DNA from: Casuarius casuarius
Taxonomy: Eukaryota; Chordata; Aves; Casuariiformes; Casuariidae
Length of the DNA stretch: 64,000 bases
Assembly: GCA_003342895.1 (NCBI GenBank)
Contig: PTFA01000396.1
Location: 369,584-433,583, forward strand
Direction of reading: 5' to 3'
Shown here: piece by piece, positions 22,766-35,544 of the stretch
Numbering within the stretch: position 1 is the stretch's first letter
How the letters are laid out: every line of letters starts with the position of its first letter
Made by a program: the position numbers and the translations under genes
Notes under the pieces: generated by a model
Seen by the model: only the letters and a program-made list of their open reading frames with translations
What the model was told of the DNA's origin: nothing
Database searches by the model: none

Positions 22766-25700
22766 CACTGCAACCAAGGAGGCTAGTGTATCTGTTGCAG
22801 CCATCACTGTCACGAGCGTTATTATTCGATGTTCATCAAAGCAGAGCCAGGAGTTCAGGACTAGGGGGCTCTTACGGTAGGTGCCTCACAAACCTAGAGG
22901 AGACAAGCTACCCTCAGACGGTGGGGAGCCTGGCAGGAAGGATGGGAGTGTTTCCTTGGAGATTTGGGGTTGAATCCAAGACCTCCCTCTGTTTACACTG
23001 TAACTAGCTGCTCCTACAATAACCTCACCAAAATATTACCAAGACAGAGACTGTTCCTGCTAGGGCCAATAGTAAGGAATATGAAGGAACTCTGCAAAAA
23101 TTTCATATTATGTTCCACTAACAAGCCATACTTACTCAGCTAACTATCTCAAAAGTCTGTGTACCCACACTTTTGCCTGTCTTTTACTCCAGCTGCATCA
23201 TCTGGTCTGGCAGAAGAGAGATCTTGCAACCTGCAAATCTTGCCTCCACTTAAAATCAGCATTGCCGAATTACTGCCTGATACATTTTAATACTGATGTC
23301 TTTCCCCTGAACAGACTTTCTTCAGCTTACATTAAGATGTCCTCTGAAAGTGATTACACAAAGAAATGAGGGCAGCTCAGCCTGAGAAAGCTATTTTGGT
23401 TTGGCTTAGATCAAAAAGGAGTAAATCCTTTTGGAAGGAAAGATTTACATCGATTTAGTTTGATTTAAATACTGTACACTTCTATTTTTTTACAGAGAAA
23501 ATTTCCACTGCTGTGGTCAATGTTCTGGCTGTGTTTATCAGGTGAATTAATTACCACTTCTAAAACCATATTGCTCCTCTACCATGAAAGAAGATGGGCC
23601 AGTGTGATTAGAAATCTAACGGCAATTGCACTTTCTTGGCTGTTCATGGCACATTGTGCATTGGAGTAGTGGGAAGCAGGTGTTTTCCTGCATGCTTCCA
23701 GTTTTACTGATGCTTTTCCCAAAGGAACTGAAAAAAATTGCTGCTTTCCAAGTCTTTGGGGACAGAATGCTGCTCCTCTGTGTCCATCACCTCCTGCTCC
23801 CAGCAACGGCTGCTTCAGAGGAAGGATTGTGCGTTTCTGGGCGCTTTGAATGCTTCTCCATTGAGATGAGATGCTGAGCAGAGTTGCGTGAAGCCTGCAC
23901 CTTCACTTTCTCTGAAGCTGAAGTTCACTTTTGAGCAGAAAGACTTCTACCGTTTCAGAGAACACATACTCTCAGCCAAGTCAGACTAGGCGTTTTTCTT
24001 CCAAAGATCCTGCCTGAAACATCCTTCCCACCTACATGATAAAGCTCTTTGCCCTAATCTAAGCAGTGCTTTGAGCCCAACCTAGCTAAGAAGAGAAGGT
24101 GGTGGGCCTGCTAGAGCCCACATAGTTTTCACTGGAGCTAGCAATGCTCGTTTCGTTTAGCAAGGACAAGGACTGAGAGTAAATCCTTCCAATTTCATGA
24201 AGAAATCTTTAGCTGAGAGGAACCGTCTTCTGGCACTGCCTCTCTGGGTCCACTGTGCACAAAGGAGCCCAGAGGCTCACACAAGAAGCTTGACTTTTAC
24301 TTGGCAAAATTTAAGCAAAACAGGCTCTCTGCCTCATGACATTGAGTCTTTCAGTGTCCTCCCAGCATTTCCACCACGCCTAGAGGAACAGACATTTGCT
24401 AACAGCAAAATCACTAGGTATTAACTGTCGTACCCATAACTAAAACCCATGGCCGCACCTCCAGAAGCATTAGTAACACAGGAGAGAGTAGCACAGGCCA
24501 GTCCCTGCAGAAACCACAGGAGACAGTGCTGCAGTGGTCAGCTTACCACTAAGAGGAACCAGCCATCAGCTAACTCAGTCAACTAACTTCCTTCAGCCAA
24601 AGTCACTATGCCGCTCTGTGAGCACATTTTCACCTCTCCTAACCATGAAGCCTCTGCTAACCCTGGGGCACAGTTGTATTAAAGGCAGTTTGCAACTACC
24701 AGCAGCAAGAACATAGGATCTCCAGTAGAGTCTTACTATGCAACTGGTTACGCACAGGCTAGGTGGACGCTGGCGCCAGAAATTCATGCTGGCCCTGCTG
24801 TGCCAGCCAAAAGGAGAAGCCCTCTCTAAATGGCATTTGTTTTTCATGTAACATGTGCTCTGGGGCCAAATTCGCTTTCGCTTCAGCTTCAGAAACCCCA
24901 TGTCTTTAGATGCTTTGCACGGCTCTTCTCAGTGCCTGTGTTCTTCCTCAGAAATGGATTATTCTTGCAGAAGAAGCTGCCAAAAGCTCTTGCAGAGCCA
25001 AAGCTGGCTTCCACAAGCAGCAGTTTCCAAACTGCCTTGGCAGTAATGCTGCTCTTCTTGATCTCCAGTGCTACATTCCCAAAGCAGTGAGTAGAGTTTA
25101 GCCCAGCCAGACACTGGGAAACTGTCCTTATTTCTATCAGCACATCTAGAGAATGAATCATTCAACATCAAGGGCTGTTTGTTGGGTCTGGCCTCCAAAA
25201 AGTCCCCCAAAACGAAGCACAGAGAAAGCCTTCTCTGAAGCGTTGATTACAGTAGTCTATTTATTGTTAGCACCTAGCCAGCTGCTGGAGATTTTATCAT
25301 TACTTAGGCTTTTGATCAGTTAGAGGCATCATTTTAAATCCATCCAGTTCGTTGCACTGCTGTTTGTTACCAAGAGACTGTGCGAGCATCTGGAGCGCGT
25401 TTCCCCCGCACCGTGAAAGGGAAACATTCTCGCTGGCTTTGCATTCTGTTTGTACCACAGAATTACTTAGCTCTGAAACAAAACTGACCAAATCTCCACT
25501 GGTGTTTCAAGTTTAATATATTGCAACCGGCTGTTACTACTGCTGGTTAAACAGCGACATTTCCAGTTGTGCGCCTCTTCTACTTACAAGTGATTTATTA
25601 GATCTGAGCTGGCCATGCTTTCAGCAATCTTGCCTTTGTCAGGTGCCAGTCAAACTGTTCCCAGGCATAAAGGGAAGAAGCACAAGGATGGGCTCTCTGG

Positions 25701-28700
25701 GATTTTCTGGGAGAAGATGCGGGAATGCATTACCTCTTTGTTCCCAAGGACAGCACTGCAAAACCACCTCATGCACTAACCAGTATTGCCCAGCAGATTG
25801 GCCTCTGAAGCTGTCCTAGACCTAGCTGAGCAAGTGAGTGATTTCAGCTTTCCAGTGCTTCATTATTCCATGGTTGTTGAACGTGGGAAATTGTCAATAT
25901 TCTTCCATACCTCCAGCTGCGCAAGAGCAAGCACTCCTACCAACACGACACCACGGTGAGGGCATTCCACTGCAATGTGCCACCACACCTGCAGTCTGCA
26001 CTCCCCTGGAGCCAGGTGGGGAGCATTTCCCCACATCACCCTGGTCCGAAGAGGTCCCCTCTCTCACCACTGCTCCTGCTCTGTGGGGCTGGGCCCAGCC
26101 GCCATCCGGTGCCGTAGGTCAGAGAGCACGGAGGGGCAAAGGCTTCATTGCCGAACAGCAAGTGTCCACGTTCTCTGTGGTTGCTGTTGACAGCTCTGCT
26201 AATAGCACAGCTGGAATTTATTGCTCTATGTTCTTGTCCCCATTTGTGTTTTCCTGTTGTTTTTGAGGCAGAAGGACCTTTCTTGTGAAGCAGATTTCTT
26301 TCTCTAGCTAACATGAAACCATAAAACAGTTCATCTGCATTTACCTGAACTACAGCCTTTGATGAGATGAGTTCCCTTCCCATGCAGCTATCTGTGATCT
26401 TGCACCAGCGATGCCTATAGAAAAGGGGATTCATCTGCTCAGCCAGCCAGTTGCTGAATGACTACTCTGCTCCTGCCAGGATTCAAAGGGAGCTTACAAA
26501 GCACTTACCAGGTAGCACAGTGTGGCGGGGAAGTTTGAACTACTAACAAGCGGTCCTGGGGTTGCAGAGGGGGAGATCATCAAAGGGTTGGTGGCTGTTT
26601 CTAAACTGCATGGCAGCTCTCTTCTCTCAGCTGTAATAGCCACTGAGTCCCACTTGGCCTTTAAAGCGAGCCTTCATCTCTCCCCGCCTCCGAGCCCTGC
26701 CAATACTGCTGGTGGAGAGCGCTCCCTTCCCCTCGCGCTCAGGGCAGCTCGAGGACTGGGAGCATGGCGCGATGGCAGCTGCGGGGTTTGGTAGCCGGCT
26801 CTCCAGACAAGTCATGTCAACAGCAGTTACAGTCAGCAAGATATCTGTGTGAAACTGTCACCTTCTCACTTACCGCCTGCTCCCTGTGTCACGTTGGGAT
26901 GGTCACAGCTGCCTGGAGACCTCATAGCAACATGCTCCTGTCACTTCCCAGGGCTATGTGCAGGCAACACAGAGCCACGTGAGTAAGCCAGCTTTTATTT
27001 TGTCCATTCATGTGCTTTGAGGTGATTTGTTACCAAAATACTAATGGCAAAATCCTTCACTATTCTCCAGAAGGGCAGAGACAAGCCCCATGTCCAGGCT
27101 GACTTTGCAGCATGGGGGATACAGCAGTTGCAATAACAGGTATACAAAAGCAAGGAGTCAGGCCTTGCAAATTACATTCAAAAAATAACAATGAGGTTCT
27201 TTTTAATCATCATCATGGACCTCTGCACTTTCAGAGGCACTAAACTAGCAGCCAGAAGAGCAAGAGTATTTCCCGAGAAAGCTACAATGCCTGCACATGC
27301 ACATGACCCAAGAAGCTGGGCTGTAGGAAGTGGAGAGCAGGAGGGGTAATCACTGTAGGTGTGATTAGGGATCAACGAGACAGAAAACATTGAATTCAGC
27401 TTCAAACAACTAATTCTAGTATCAGAACTGTGTTTGAATCATTGTGATTTAAAAGCCAAAAGAAAGATAAGAGGAGACACCTGAATCTCTTCAAATGTCT
27501 GTTAGAGAAACAAGCCAAAAAAAGGTCCAATATTTCTGCAAAGATGCCAAACCAGCTTCTGAAAGATTTCATGGCATATTTAATTTGCTCTCTTAGTGAT
27601 GGTAATCACAGATGCACTTATTTTTGCCAGGGACAGTTGTGTTCCTGCCCTTTTTCAATGTGGGGCTTTCACTTTCCTATCCATACTCAACACCATAACT
27701 GTACCCTGTAAGAAAAACAATTGCAAAAAAGTGAACAGAACAAAAATGCAGAGCTAAAAAGAAGGTGGGGAGAGAATGACTCTAACTGTGCTGTGGAGTT
27801 TCTCTTTTCCTACTGGTTGGCTATCCAACCCAATCAAATGCAAGTCAATCAACTGACATCTGATGTGTTTTGCAGATGGATCACCAGTGATGCATATCTG
27901 ATGCACAGATGTTTCAACTTGGATTTGTTAGCTATCCAGCAATCAGACAGAATCCTGATGCTGATCGTTCACAGATGTTGCAAAAAAGAAAGAAACTACT
28001 CCATCCACTGCAAACGAATTTATCCATTTTACGCTAGCTCAGCACAGCAGCAGTCTCCTATGGAAAGCAAAGCAGGATTCACAGCTAGGATGGTGGGGCT
28101 CTGCAGTTGCAGGCATTGTGGCTGTTGCTCCTTTGAAATGAAAATCCCTGAAGCCATTTCTGAAGCATGGGGAGCTTTGTTTTAGCTTTTCAAAAGGCAC
28201 CTTTGACTACTGCCAGCATTCAGGGCTGTGTTTGAAATCTAAGTCACAGCTGCTGAACTGTTTTTTCCCTTCAGCGGGGAGAATCAACCAGCCCCTTGGA
28301 GAGCATGTCCAGGAGCTGTGTAGTCAAGGGGCAGCATCAATCAGAGCTGCCAGCCAGGCAACAGTACTAAAAGAACTATCCTCATCACCTTAGCATTGAT
28401 AATATCTGCACGAACAGTTCTGGTCCCTTAAAAATCATTGGACAGGTACTAAAATATCAGATTGAAAAATAAAAATAAATAGAGGTGGAATTCATTTTTT
28501 ATCCCTTTGTGTATGAAGCCTCCACGAATCTGGTTATCACATTCTTCTTCCTGATCGCAATGGTTATCAGTGTCTATGTAATGAAAACTGCATTTCTCAC
28601 CAGGGACTACGAGATTCCTCAGTTTGGGATGGGAATACATAGAGTAGGTATGCGAAGTCCTATTTACTTCCATGGGAACTGTCAAGTCCTGCACCAAAAA

Positions 28701-29310
28701 GCTATGGAGGGTAGAAAAAACATGTCATCAGAACTGTATACCTGTGACAGACAACAGTCATCCCCATTAGCTGAGAAGATGGTGACCATTTCAGAAGCCT
28801 CAAACGGCGTGTCTCCTGCTTGTTGGCACCCTCTAGCTGACAGGCTGCCGGCCTTCCCAGCGCTCGCTGCATTCACTCAGCAAACTCAGAGCCCCAGAAC
28901 TGTAAATTCAACTCCTGCCCTTCGTGACTTCCAAAGGCTGAAAACACGTAGTATTAGCCTTCACTGAAAGAGCCAATGTATCATTCAGAAATTTGATTCA
29001 TTAAGCCTTTCTTCTTCAAACATGCAGTATGTTCATTTCAACCAGTTACCTACCAAAGCCAAATCTGCTCTTCCTGACATAGCTGGAAGTAGCCAGCCAA
29101 AGGCCACGATCAGCTCATTGGGGTGAAGCTAATGTTCAGGCTGGCACAACCTGCATTCAGGCTGTCATGTGGAAATTAAATATTTTCAGAGCACTGCTGC
29201 GTAATCTCCTCTTGGCAGTGCACAGAGGGACCAGGTCATCTGATCTTTTTTTCCCGGTCTTCTAAATGGCTTTTGACACTTGCTAACCATCAGGCCTGAC
29301 CTGTCCACCT
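22766..29310. other. Non-coding stretch, nothing recognised
   Basis: I see no known exon, RNA gene or clear transposon. Frames such as 27721-28185 (154 codons) and 28485-28967 (160 codons) have ordinary intergenic composition and no domain. TTTTGCAG at 27868-27875 is acceptor-like but has no supported downstream exon. Confidence 0.55.
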
Positions 29311-29329
29311 GTCCCAGGGGGCACGCTAA

Positions 29330-29640
29330 AGTGCCTGAAGTCCTTCTGCATGGAACGTGCCCCATGCGTGGTGATGAGCAACTATGCCTCCACTACTTGA
29401 TCCTCTACATGGAGTCCTGCAGGGCTCACTGCTCTTTCCTGCCTTTTTTAACATCTCGTCTTATACACTGTCAACACGTGCAGATGACAGGCTGTTCTAG
29501 GACAGCATCACTAAGGCAATAACATCACCCAGGACAGTTCAGTGCCTGGGACAAGAGCAGCTGATACTGAACCAAAGATGCCAGGTGCAAGAAAGCACTG
29601 GGAGAGTTTCCCCAAAGTTCAGGCTGTGAGTGCCATGCAC
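29330..29640 (+). repeat. Possible fossil LINE reverse-transcriptase fragment
   Basis: One frame from 29411 reads GVLQGSLLFPAFFNIS, and shortly after in the same frame STRADDRLF before a stop. This resembles two ordered reverse-transcriptase motifs of the CR1/L2 type: GVPQGS..GP.LFNI followed by the catalytic A-D-D. The spacing between them is shorter than usual, which would need a deletion. Further right, the bases around 29560-29595 resemble the region that follows in such elements (the RLxLNxxKTE segment), but with stops. It is a much older remnant than the CR1 copies at 32.7 and 60.8 kb, if real. The alternative is coincidence. Confidence 0.35.
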
Positions 29641-32600
29641 ACCACATTTATAACTAGCTGTAAGTAAATATCACATATTGTTGGGGGCAACAGTGGGTGC
29701 ATTGTTTGTGCAGTGGTTTGTCTACTGCCAGAACTTTCATCTTTCCTCTCTTACCACTTTTAAACCTGCAGAATGGAAATAAAGTTTTGAGGAAAAAAAG
29801 AAAAAAAGAAAACCAAAAATGAGTTACCAGCTCAAAGACTACAAAAGATTAAGTGCATAGATTCATGTTCTGGAGGGGACGTTTTAATGGAGGGTCACCA
29901 AGGGAAGACATGACTTGAGCTGCTTGCAAAGGAGGATTGGAGGTTGGTAAGGCCAGAAGGCAAGGAGATCTGAGAAGGGTCTGCGCTGACAGTGTGTTAG
30001 GGAACCTGCAGTGCGGGACTGAGGTAGCACCGTAGCAGTGAGCAGCTACCTAGGGAGAGCACTGTAGCTTGAATGCTTTCACTAGACCTGACCGATTTTA
30101 CAGGCATGTCAGTCTGTCTCGCTGCCATCTCAGTGAACTGTTTTGATTCCTCTCTGACTGTCAGTGAATCAGCAATCTAGAACAGCAACAAGTGCCAGGT
30201 AGGCTTCAGAGCGATAGCTGCTGCTTCTCCCCGGGGCTGCACACAAAGCATCCTCACTCAGCTAACCTTGGGCATCAGACCTGACGATACATTTGTAGCT
30301 GTCTTCCTCAGCAGGGTTTTCTGGCTGGAGCCACAGAAGGGAGGTCTATCCCAGGACAGTCATTCAGAAATATCCCTTCAGTCACGGATGTGAGAAATAT
30401 TTACCTTGGCTACTCAGACCCGGTCCAGGGCGAGGTAATGATGTCTCATTGTGGATGCAGCCTGTTCTTGCACCAACAGCTATGATACTAGGTAGGGTAG
30501 CTCCTTGCCTCAGCATCAAACCTACAGCTCATGAGGCTGCATCCAGTAAAGGGTCTGCCTTTACTGAGCTTAGGACTACTCAGTCTAAAGATGCATACCA
30601 GCTGCTTGATCTTAAAGAACAGGTCCAGTAATTCACAGGCAGCAGTGGGCTTCTAGATCATCCTGATATCTGACCACTAACAGCAGCCAAAGACCCCCAC
30701 TGAAATAATTAGGATTTTCTGAAAGATTCCTAAATGCTAGGACTGAGGGACTGTTCAGAGGAAGATCTTTTGGCCTGATTTGAAGCCCATAATCAATCAG
30801 GATGTCTCACTGACATCAAAGGACTTTGGATTATGCCCTTTGGATGTCTTTGTGCATCATATCACAAGAGCAGGAAAGGGATAACTGTGAATAAGAAAAG
30901 ACTCTTCTCTCTTTGTCTCCTGTTACTATCTAAGTGCTGACAGTACAGAAACAAGGACAAATCCTGAGATGTGCTGGGCAAATCCTGCTCCCACTGATTT
31001 CACAGCACAACATTAGACCCTCAGGGAAACCTCTCCAAAACTGAGCTGGAAACCACTTAACAAGCACACTGGCCCAATGAGAGCATCTGCAGTTTGAATG
31101 GGAACAGGAAAACTTGCTTAGCTGTAATGGCTCTTAAGTCTTAAGGTCTGTCAGGTCTCCCAGGAGCTGCCAGTGAAAGCAGCTCTTCATGAACAGCTTC
31201 CATGAGCTGTGTCTTTCATCCAGAGGCCATGAGTGCCATGAGGAGATTTTTGGGGTGGTCCCTAAGCTGAGGTTGGTTCCCGGCTTGCAAGACTTCTAGA
31301 GACAAGAAACTGGCTTCTGCTGTGGCCAATATTTAATAGGACGCAAGAAACAAATGCACAAGCAAACATATAATCATGCTTTTGTTCCCAGAGGACTAAT
31401 AATAAGTAGCCCAATTGCACCTGGAAAAAAAAATCCTAATCTGGGCTTCGGTCAGTTTACTCTATTATATCTGAAAGGTGTTCACACAACAAGGAAGAAA
31501 AAATATCCATCCTTCTATGATTACTGGAGCAGGCAAATAGGTGTCTTCCCATGCATTCGCTTATATCTAGCAGGGCCCCTCAGATGAAATTAATAACTTT
31601 CATAAAGTTAAATTCTCTCAAGTTGGTGTATCCTGATTGTTAGGTATGCAAAGGCTCCTTGACACGACTTTTGCTTTGATGCGATACTTTCTGCATAATA
31701 TTTTTAAATTTTTTATACATTTTACACATATTAGAGCTACTTCTGAACTGCCAATGTGGTATGGAAAGGAATCTACAGTTACTGAGAAGTAAGGGGTCTC
31801 TAAGACATGATGCTACTTGCACATGCCCTGGTTCAACTCTGCTGACTGGACTGGAATTGCTTCTTCATCAAACAACTACTATTTTGAAGCAGGTCATATA
31901 GTTTTCCTTCTGACAGTACTGATCAGAGGACACTATGCATGGTTCGCTATTTTCAGCTAGCTGCTTGTTACCTTGACAGACACTCTTTAGCCATCAGCTC
32001 TGAACTGCATGGAGAGCCCTTTGGCTTTACTTTGATTTTGCCCTTGTTCATTGCAATATTTCAACATGCAGAGTAGCCAACAGGGATTTTCATATGCTGA
32101 ACAGCTTGGCATAGGCGCCAATACTTTGCTGAAGCAGAGTCTGGAGCCTGATCCTGTGATACTCAAGACTCACATGACCAGATTCCTCAGGACCCCTAGC
32201 ACAGACAGTCTACAGTAAGTTCAGACCTATATGAACAATTTAGGCTGCTAAACTGCACGTGGCGAAGGCAAAGAAGCAAGTGCAAGCAGCTGTTTTGCCC
32301 TGCTTAAGGCACTGACTGTGCACAGGGAAACCCTATCCCAAAACCTGGAGATGCTGCAGCCAATACCAGCTTCAGGAAGGAAGTTTGGGGCTTGCTGGGG
32401 ATGCAGGCCCATCGCCATGCCATCAATACACTGACAGCTGCACCATACCCCTGTATAAGGAGTGCAGTGGAAGGCAGTGAAGTCCTCGCTGCAGAGGCAG
32501 GGGGGTGGTAGAGGTCCTTGAAAGTCATTTGGCATTTACGAGAGGGAGTTAGATACTGCATCATAACAAGAGTGACTAGCTCCCTTCTGCCCCCAGGACA

Positions 32601-32735
32601 CTGGAGAGCCCCAGCACCAAGGATCAGCAGCTGGCCTGGAGGTGGAGGAGGCAGCAGAAATGTTCGTACGTGGGGAGAGCTTCAAGGAGATGGGACAGAG
32701 CAAGCAGCAGACAGAGAGATGTTTCACCAGGAGGT
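29641..32735. other. Non-coding stretch, nothing recognised
   Basis: It contains an A-rich patch with repeated AAAAAAAG units at about 29792-29812 and otherwise ordinary unique sequence. No exon with matching splice sites and no RNA gene was seen. Confidence 0.55.
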
Positions 32736-32737
32736 GC

Positions 32738-33122
32738 AGAGTGGTGATGAAGAGGGACTGTAGCATCTCTCATATGAGGAGAGGCTGAGGGAGCTGGGAC
32801 TGTTCAGCCTGGAGAAGAATTATCCATGTGAATAAACACCTGATGGGAGATGGACAGGGCCAGACTCTTCTCAGTGATGCCCAGTGACAGGACAAGAGGC
32901 AGTGGGCACAGACTAAAACATAGGAAATTCCACTTGAATACCAAGAAAAATTCTTCACTGTGAGGGTGGTTGAGCATCAAAACAGGCTGTCCAGAGAAGT
33001 TGTGGTGTCTCTATCCTTGGAGATATGCAACATCCAATCGGACATGGCCCTGAGCAGCCAGCTCAGACCCTGACCCTGCTTGAGCAGGCATTTGGACTCA
33101 TATCTAGGAATCTTCACAGCCG
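32738..33122 (+). mobile_element. CR1 LINE, 5'-truncated 3' fragment
   Basis: The stretch follows the end of CR1 ORF2 and its short 3' end. A CATCTCTCATATGAGGAGAG block (the LSYEERLRE segment) is followed by GAGCTGGGACTGTTCAGCCT (ELGLFSL). Then come the SVMPSDRTR-like and LKHRKFHL-like parts, the FFTVRV.EHQNRL-like part, and a degraded end around GACCCTGCTTGAGCAGG. Bases between the LFSLEK and DRARLFS segments are missing, so the copy carries an internal deletion as well as the usual 5' truncation. It is non-coding and cannot move by itself. Confidence 0.88.
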
Positions 33123-35528
33123 GGGGGGATAATCAGCCACTGCATTTAAGACACGGTTTATGTGCCACTTATATTGCCACAATACTTACAAATTGATCTC
33201 ATGATTCTGCTAACCTGGAAGATGGAGTAAGTCATTTTCCACGGCACCCAGCTAACCCATCCCTGACAGAAACAAAACCCAGGGTGCTCTGGAGAACAGC
33301 CTGCCATGGGATGTGCGGGACTGCACTGGGCTCCAAGCACCGCCAGAAGATGTCCTGTAGAGAAGGGTGATGGGGGAGGCCTTAGACTGGACCCTTTGTT
33401 TTAAATTACACAAGTTGTTTACTGTGCACAGGCGCCAGAAGGCACACTGTAATTTACAGGGACAGCACAGAAACATTTCTAGTCCAAGATAGCTTCACCT
33501 AGACTTGTTCAGTGGTATTTCTGAGTTCTGGCTCCCAGAAAGTGGATTTGTTTATGTGGGAAAGGACAGCAGATAGGTGTCACAAAGCTCCCCTCTCCTC
33601 TGTTGTAACATACCCAGTGTGCGGAGCTACTCATCAGCCGAGGGGGAACATTTCTGGTGTGTATTACATTACTGTCAGCCTATCACTCCTCTGATCATTC
33701 AGGGTCTGCATATCCGTCTCTGTGCAACTCAGATTTAGCTCCTTCCCTCACCTCTGCATTTTTATTATTGTTGCACACCTCCTCTGGTGCTCGCTTCACT
33801 GGCTGGGCTTTGGCACGCACGTAAAACTCAGCCCGCACTGGGCTGAATTAGGTCCTTAACCCAAACGCACTCGACAGTCTCTCTGCTGCTCCCCAAAACA
33901 TCTGTCATGTTTTTCTGAGCTGATGGCTCTCCACAGCAATATCTGATCAAAGTCGTTCCTCACAGAAGGGGAAGGAGGAAGCAACAGCCCCCTCTGCCTC
34001 CAGGAAATCCTCCACGGCTACTTAGGAGCAAACCAATAGTGCTGGGTGAGTATTACCTCCATGAAGCAACTCAGACAAATCCAACCCCACTTTCCTTCGA
34101 GCACAAAAGGAGGGAAAAAATCTCAGCTACTTATTTTCCATTTGGTGCTAACGGAGAGTTTGCCTTCTCCCCTCCCAAAGCATTATTTCAAGGGCTATTG
34201 GTAAAGAAAGCTCCATGGTTATAAATCTCCCTGGAGCCACTTGCACACACAGCCTTCACGTTAATGTGCCATGACAATCTTTTCCCTTTCCTTTTAGCAA
34301 ATGAAGGGTGAAGGTGTATAAACTGGAGTTTCTGAGGTCACTGGCTCACAGAGCTAGGGATATGACATATGCTTTACATTGCTCTAAAGTCCAAATCCCA
34401 AGCCTGTGGGGACATTCTTGTTCAGCGCTGGGCTCCCTCCCGCTTCTCCTCTCTAAGTCGTCTAACGCTTTTCTGGACGGGATGCTTCACACTCATGCAT
34501 ATCAGGAGCAACTTTGTTAAAGTCAGTAAAGCTATTTTCATAAGTGTGAAAGCAACACAAATAAGAAAGGCACTGGGCCTCACAAATTGAAAATAAACCA
34601 TTTCTGGCAGGAACAACAGTTTTGTTTACTGAGACTACTTATTCTCTTGAAAGAAAGAACACAAAGTATTCAGACTGTTTTCACTTAAAATTCTGTACAA
34701 AGAGACCTTGTGACACACAGACTGACATCATGGTTAAGCAGGATATCCTTTTAAATATCATATACCTACTTGCCCCCAGCTTTCTTCTCACCCTCTTCAC
34801 CTTCCTCTCACCCCCTCTGCCCCCTATCTCCCCATGCAGGATTTTTGGGAAAGCATTGCATTTCTGCTTCGTAAGGCTGGGAGCATAAGCAGCATATCCT
34901 CTTACTTTCCCCAAATCAAGAACTTTCCTCAGCCCTTCCTTCCAAGGGTACCTTTAAACCCTATCAAAGTCAAAAATTAAGAACATGCTTAACTTTTACA
35001 TGTACTGAAGTATGTGTTTGGGCCTTCCAGAAAAAGGAGCTACAGGTCACAGTATTTTTGAGGAAAACCAGTCTTAGGTATAAAAATCCCTAAAGCTCTC
35101 AGAATGACCTGGCAGCACTGGAATCAGCACAATATTGCCTGTTCTTGTTAAGGAGCCATTCACATCAAACAATCACAAAGGAGATCCTAAGCTAAGATTG
35201 CTTCAGATGCTTTTGGTTCCTTCCAGGAACAGTACTTTTTCAGGCTGGGAATTTAAGGTAAGAAATTTCAAAAGGGTTCAGCTCCCGCCTATATATAAAA
35301 AAGTGACAGGACTCTCAAAGATTTACAGAGCAGGAGGCTGCTCAGTTTTCATCTTGGCCATCAAACAAGTAACTGTGGTTTGTCTCCAGGAGGAAAAAAA
35401 GCAATTGGCTTCAAAGGAATTTAGTGTCATTTTTCTTTTTCCTACCTAACACAAAATACCCTCTTTGACATAGAAGAGACCCTATTTCAAGCACATTTAA
35501 AAGCAGCAAAGACAGACAGCTGGATTAA

Positions 35529-35544
35529 ACACACACACACACAC
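35529..35544. repeat. (AC)8 microsatellite
   Basis: Eight uninterrupted AC units run into a short C-run. Confidence 0.95.

Noticed and set aside
27721..28185. 154-codon plus-strand frame with two similar MHRC/IVHRC segments
   Set aside because: The similarity between the segments is short and the frame has no domain or conserved pattern. Likely chance.
28485..28967. 160-codon plus-strand frame with a hydrophobic N-terminal stretch
   Set aside because: The hydrophobic run comes from T-rich DNA. There is no recognised family and no supporting splice sites.
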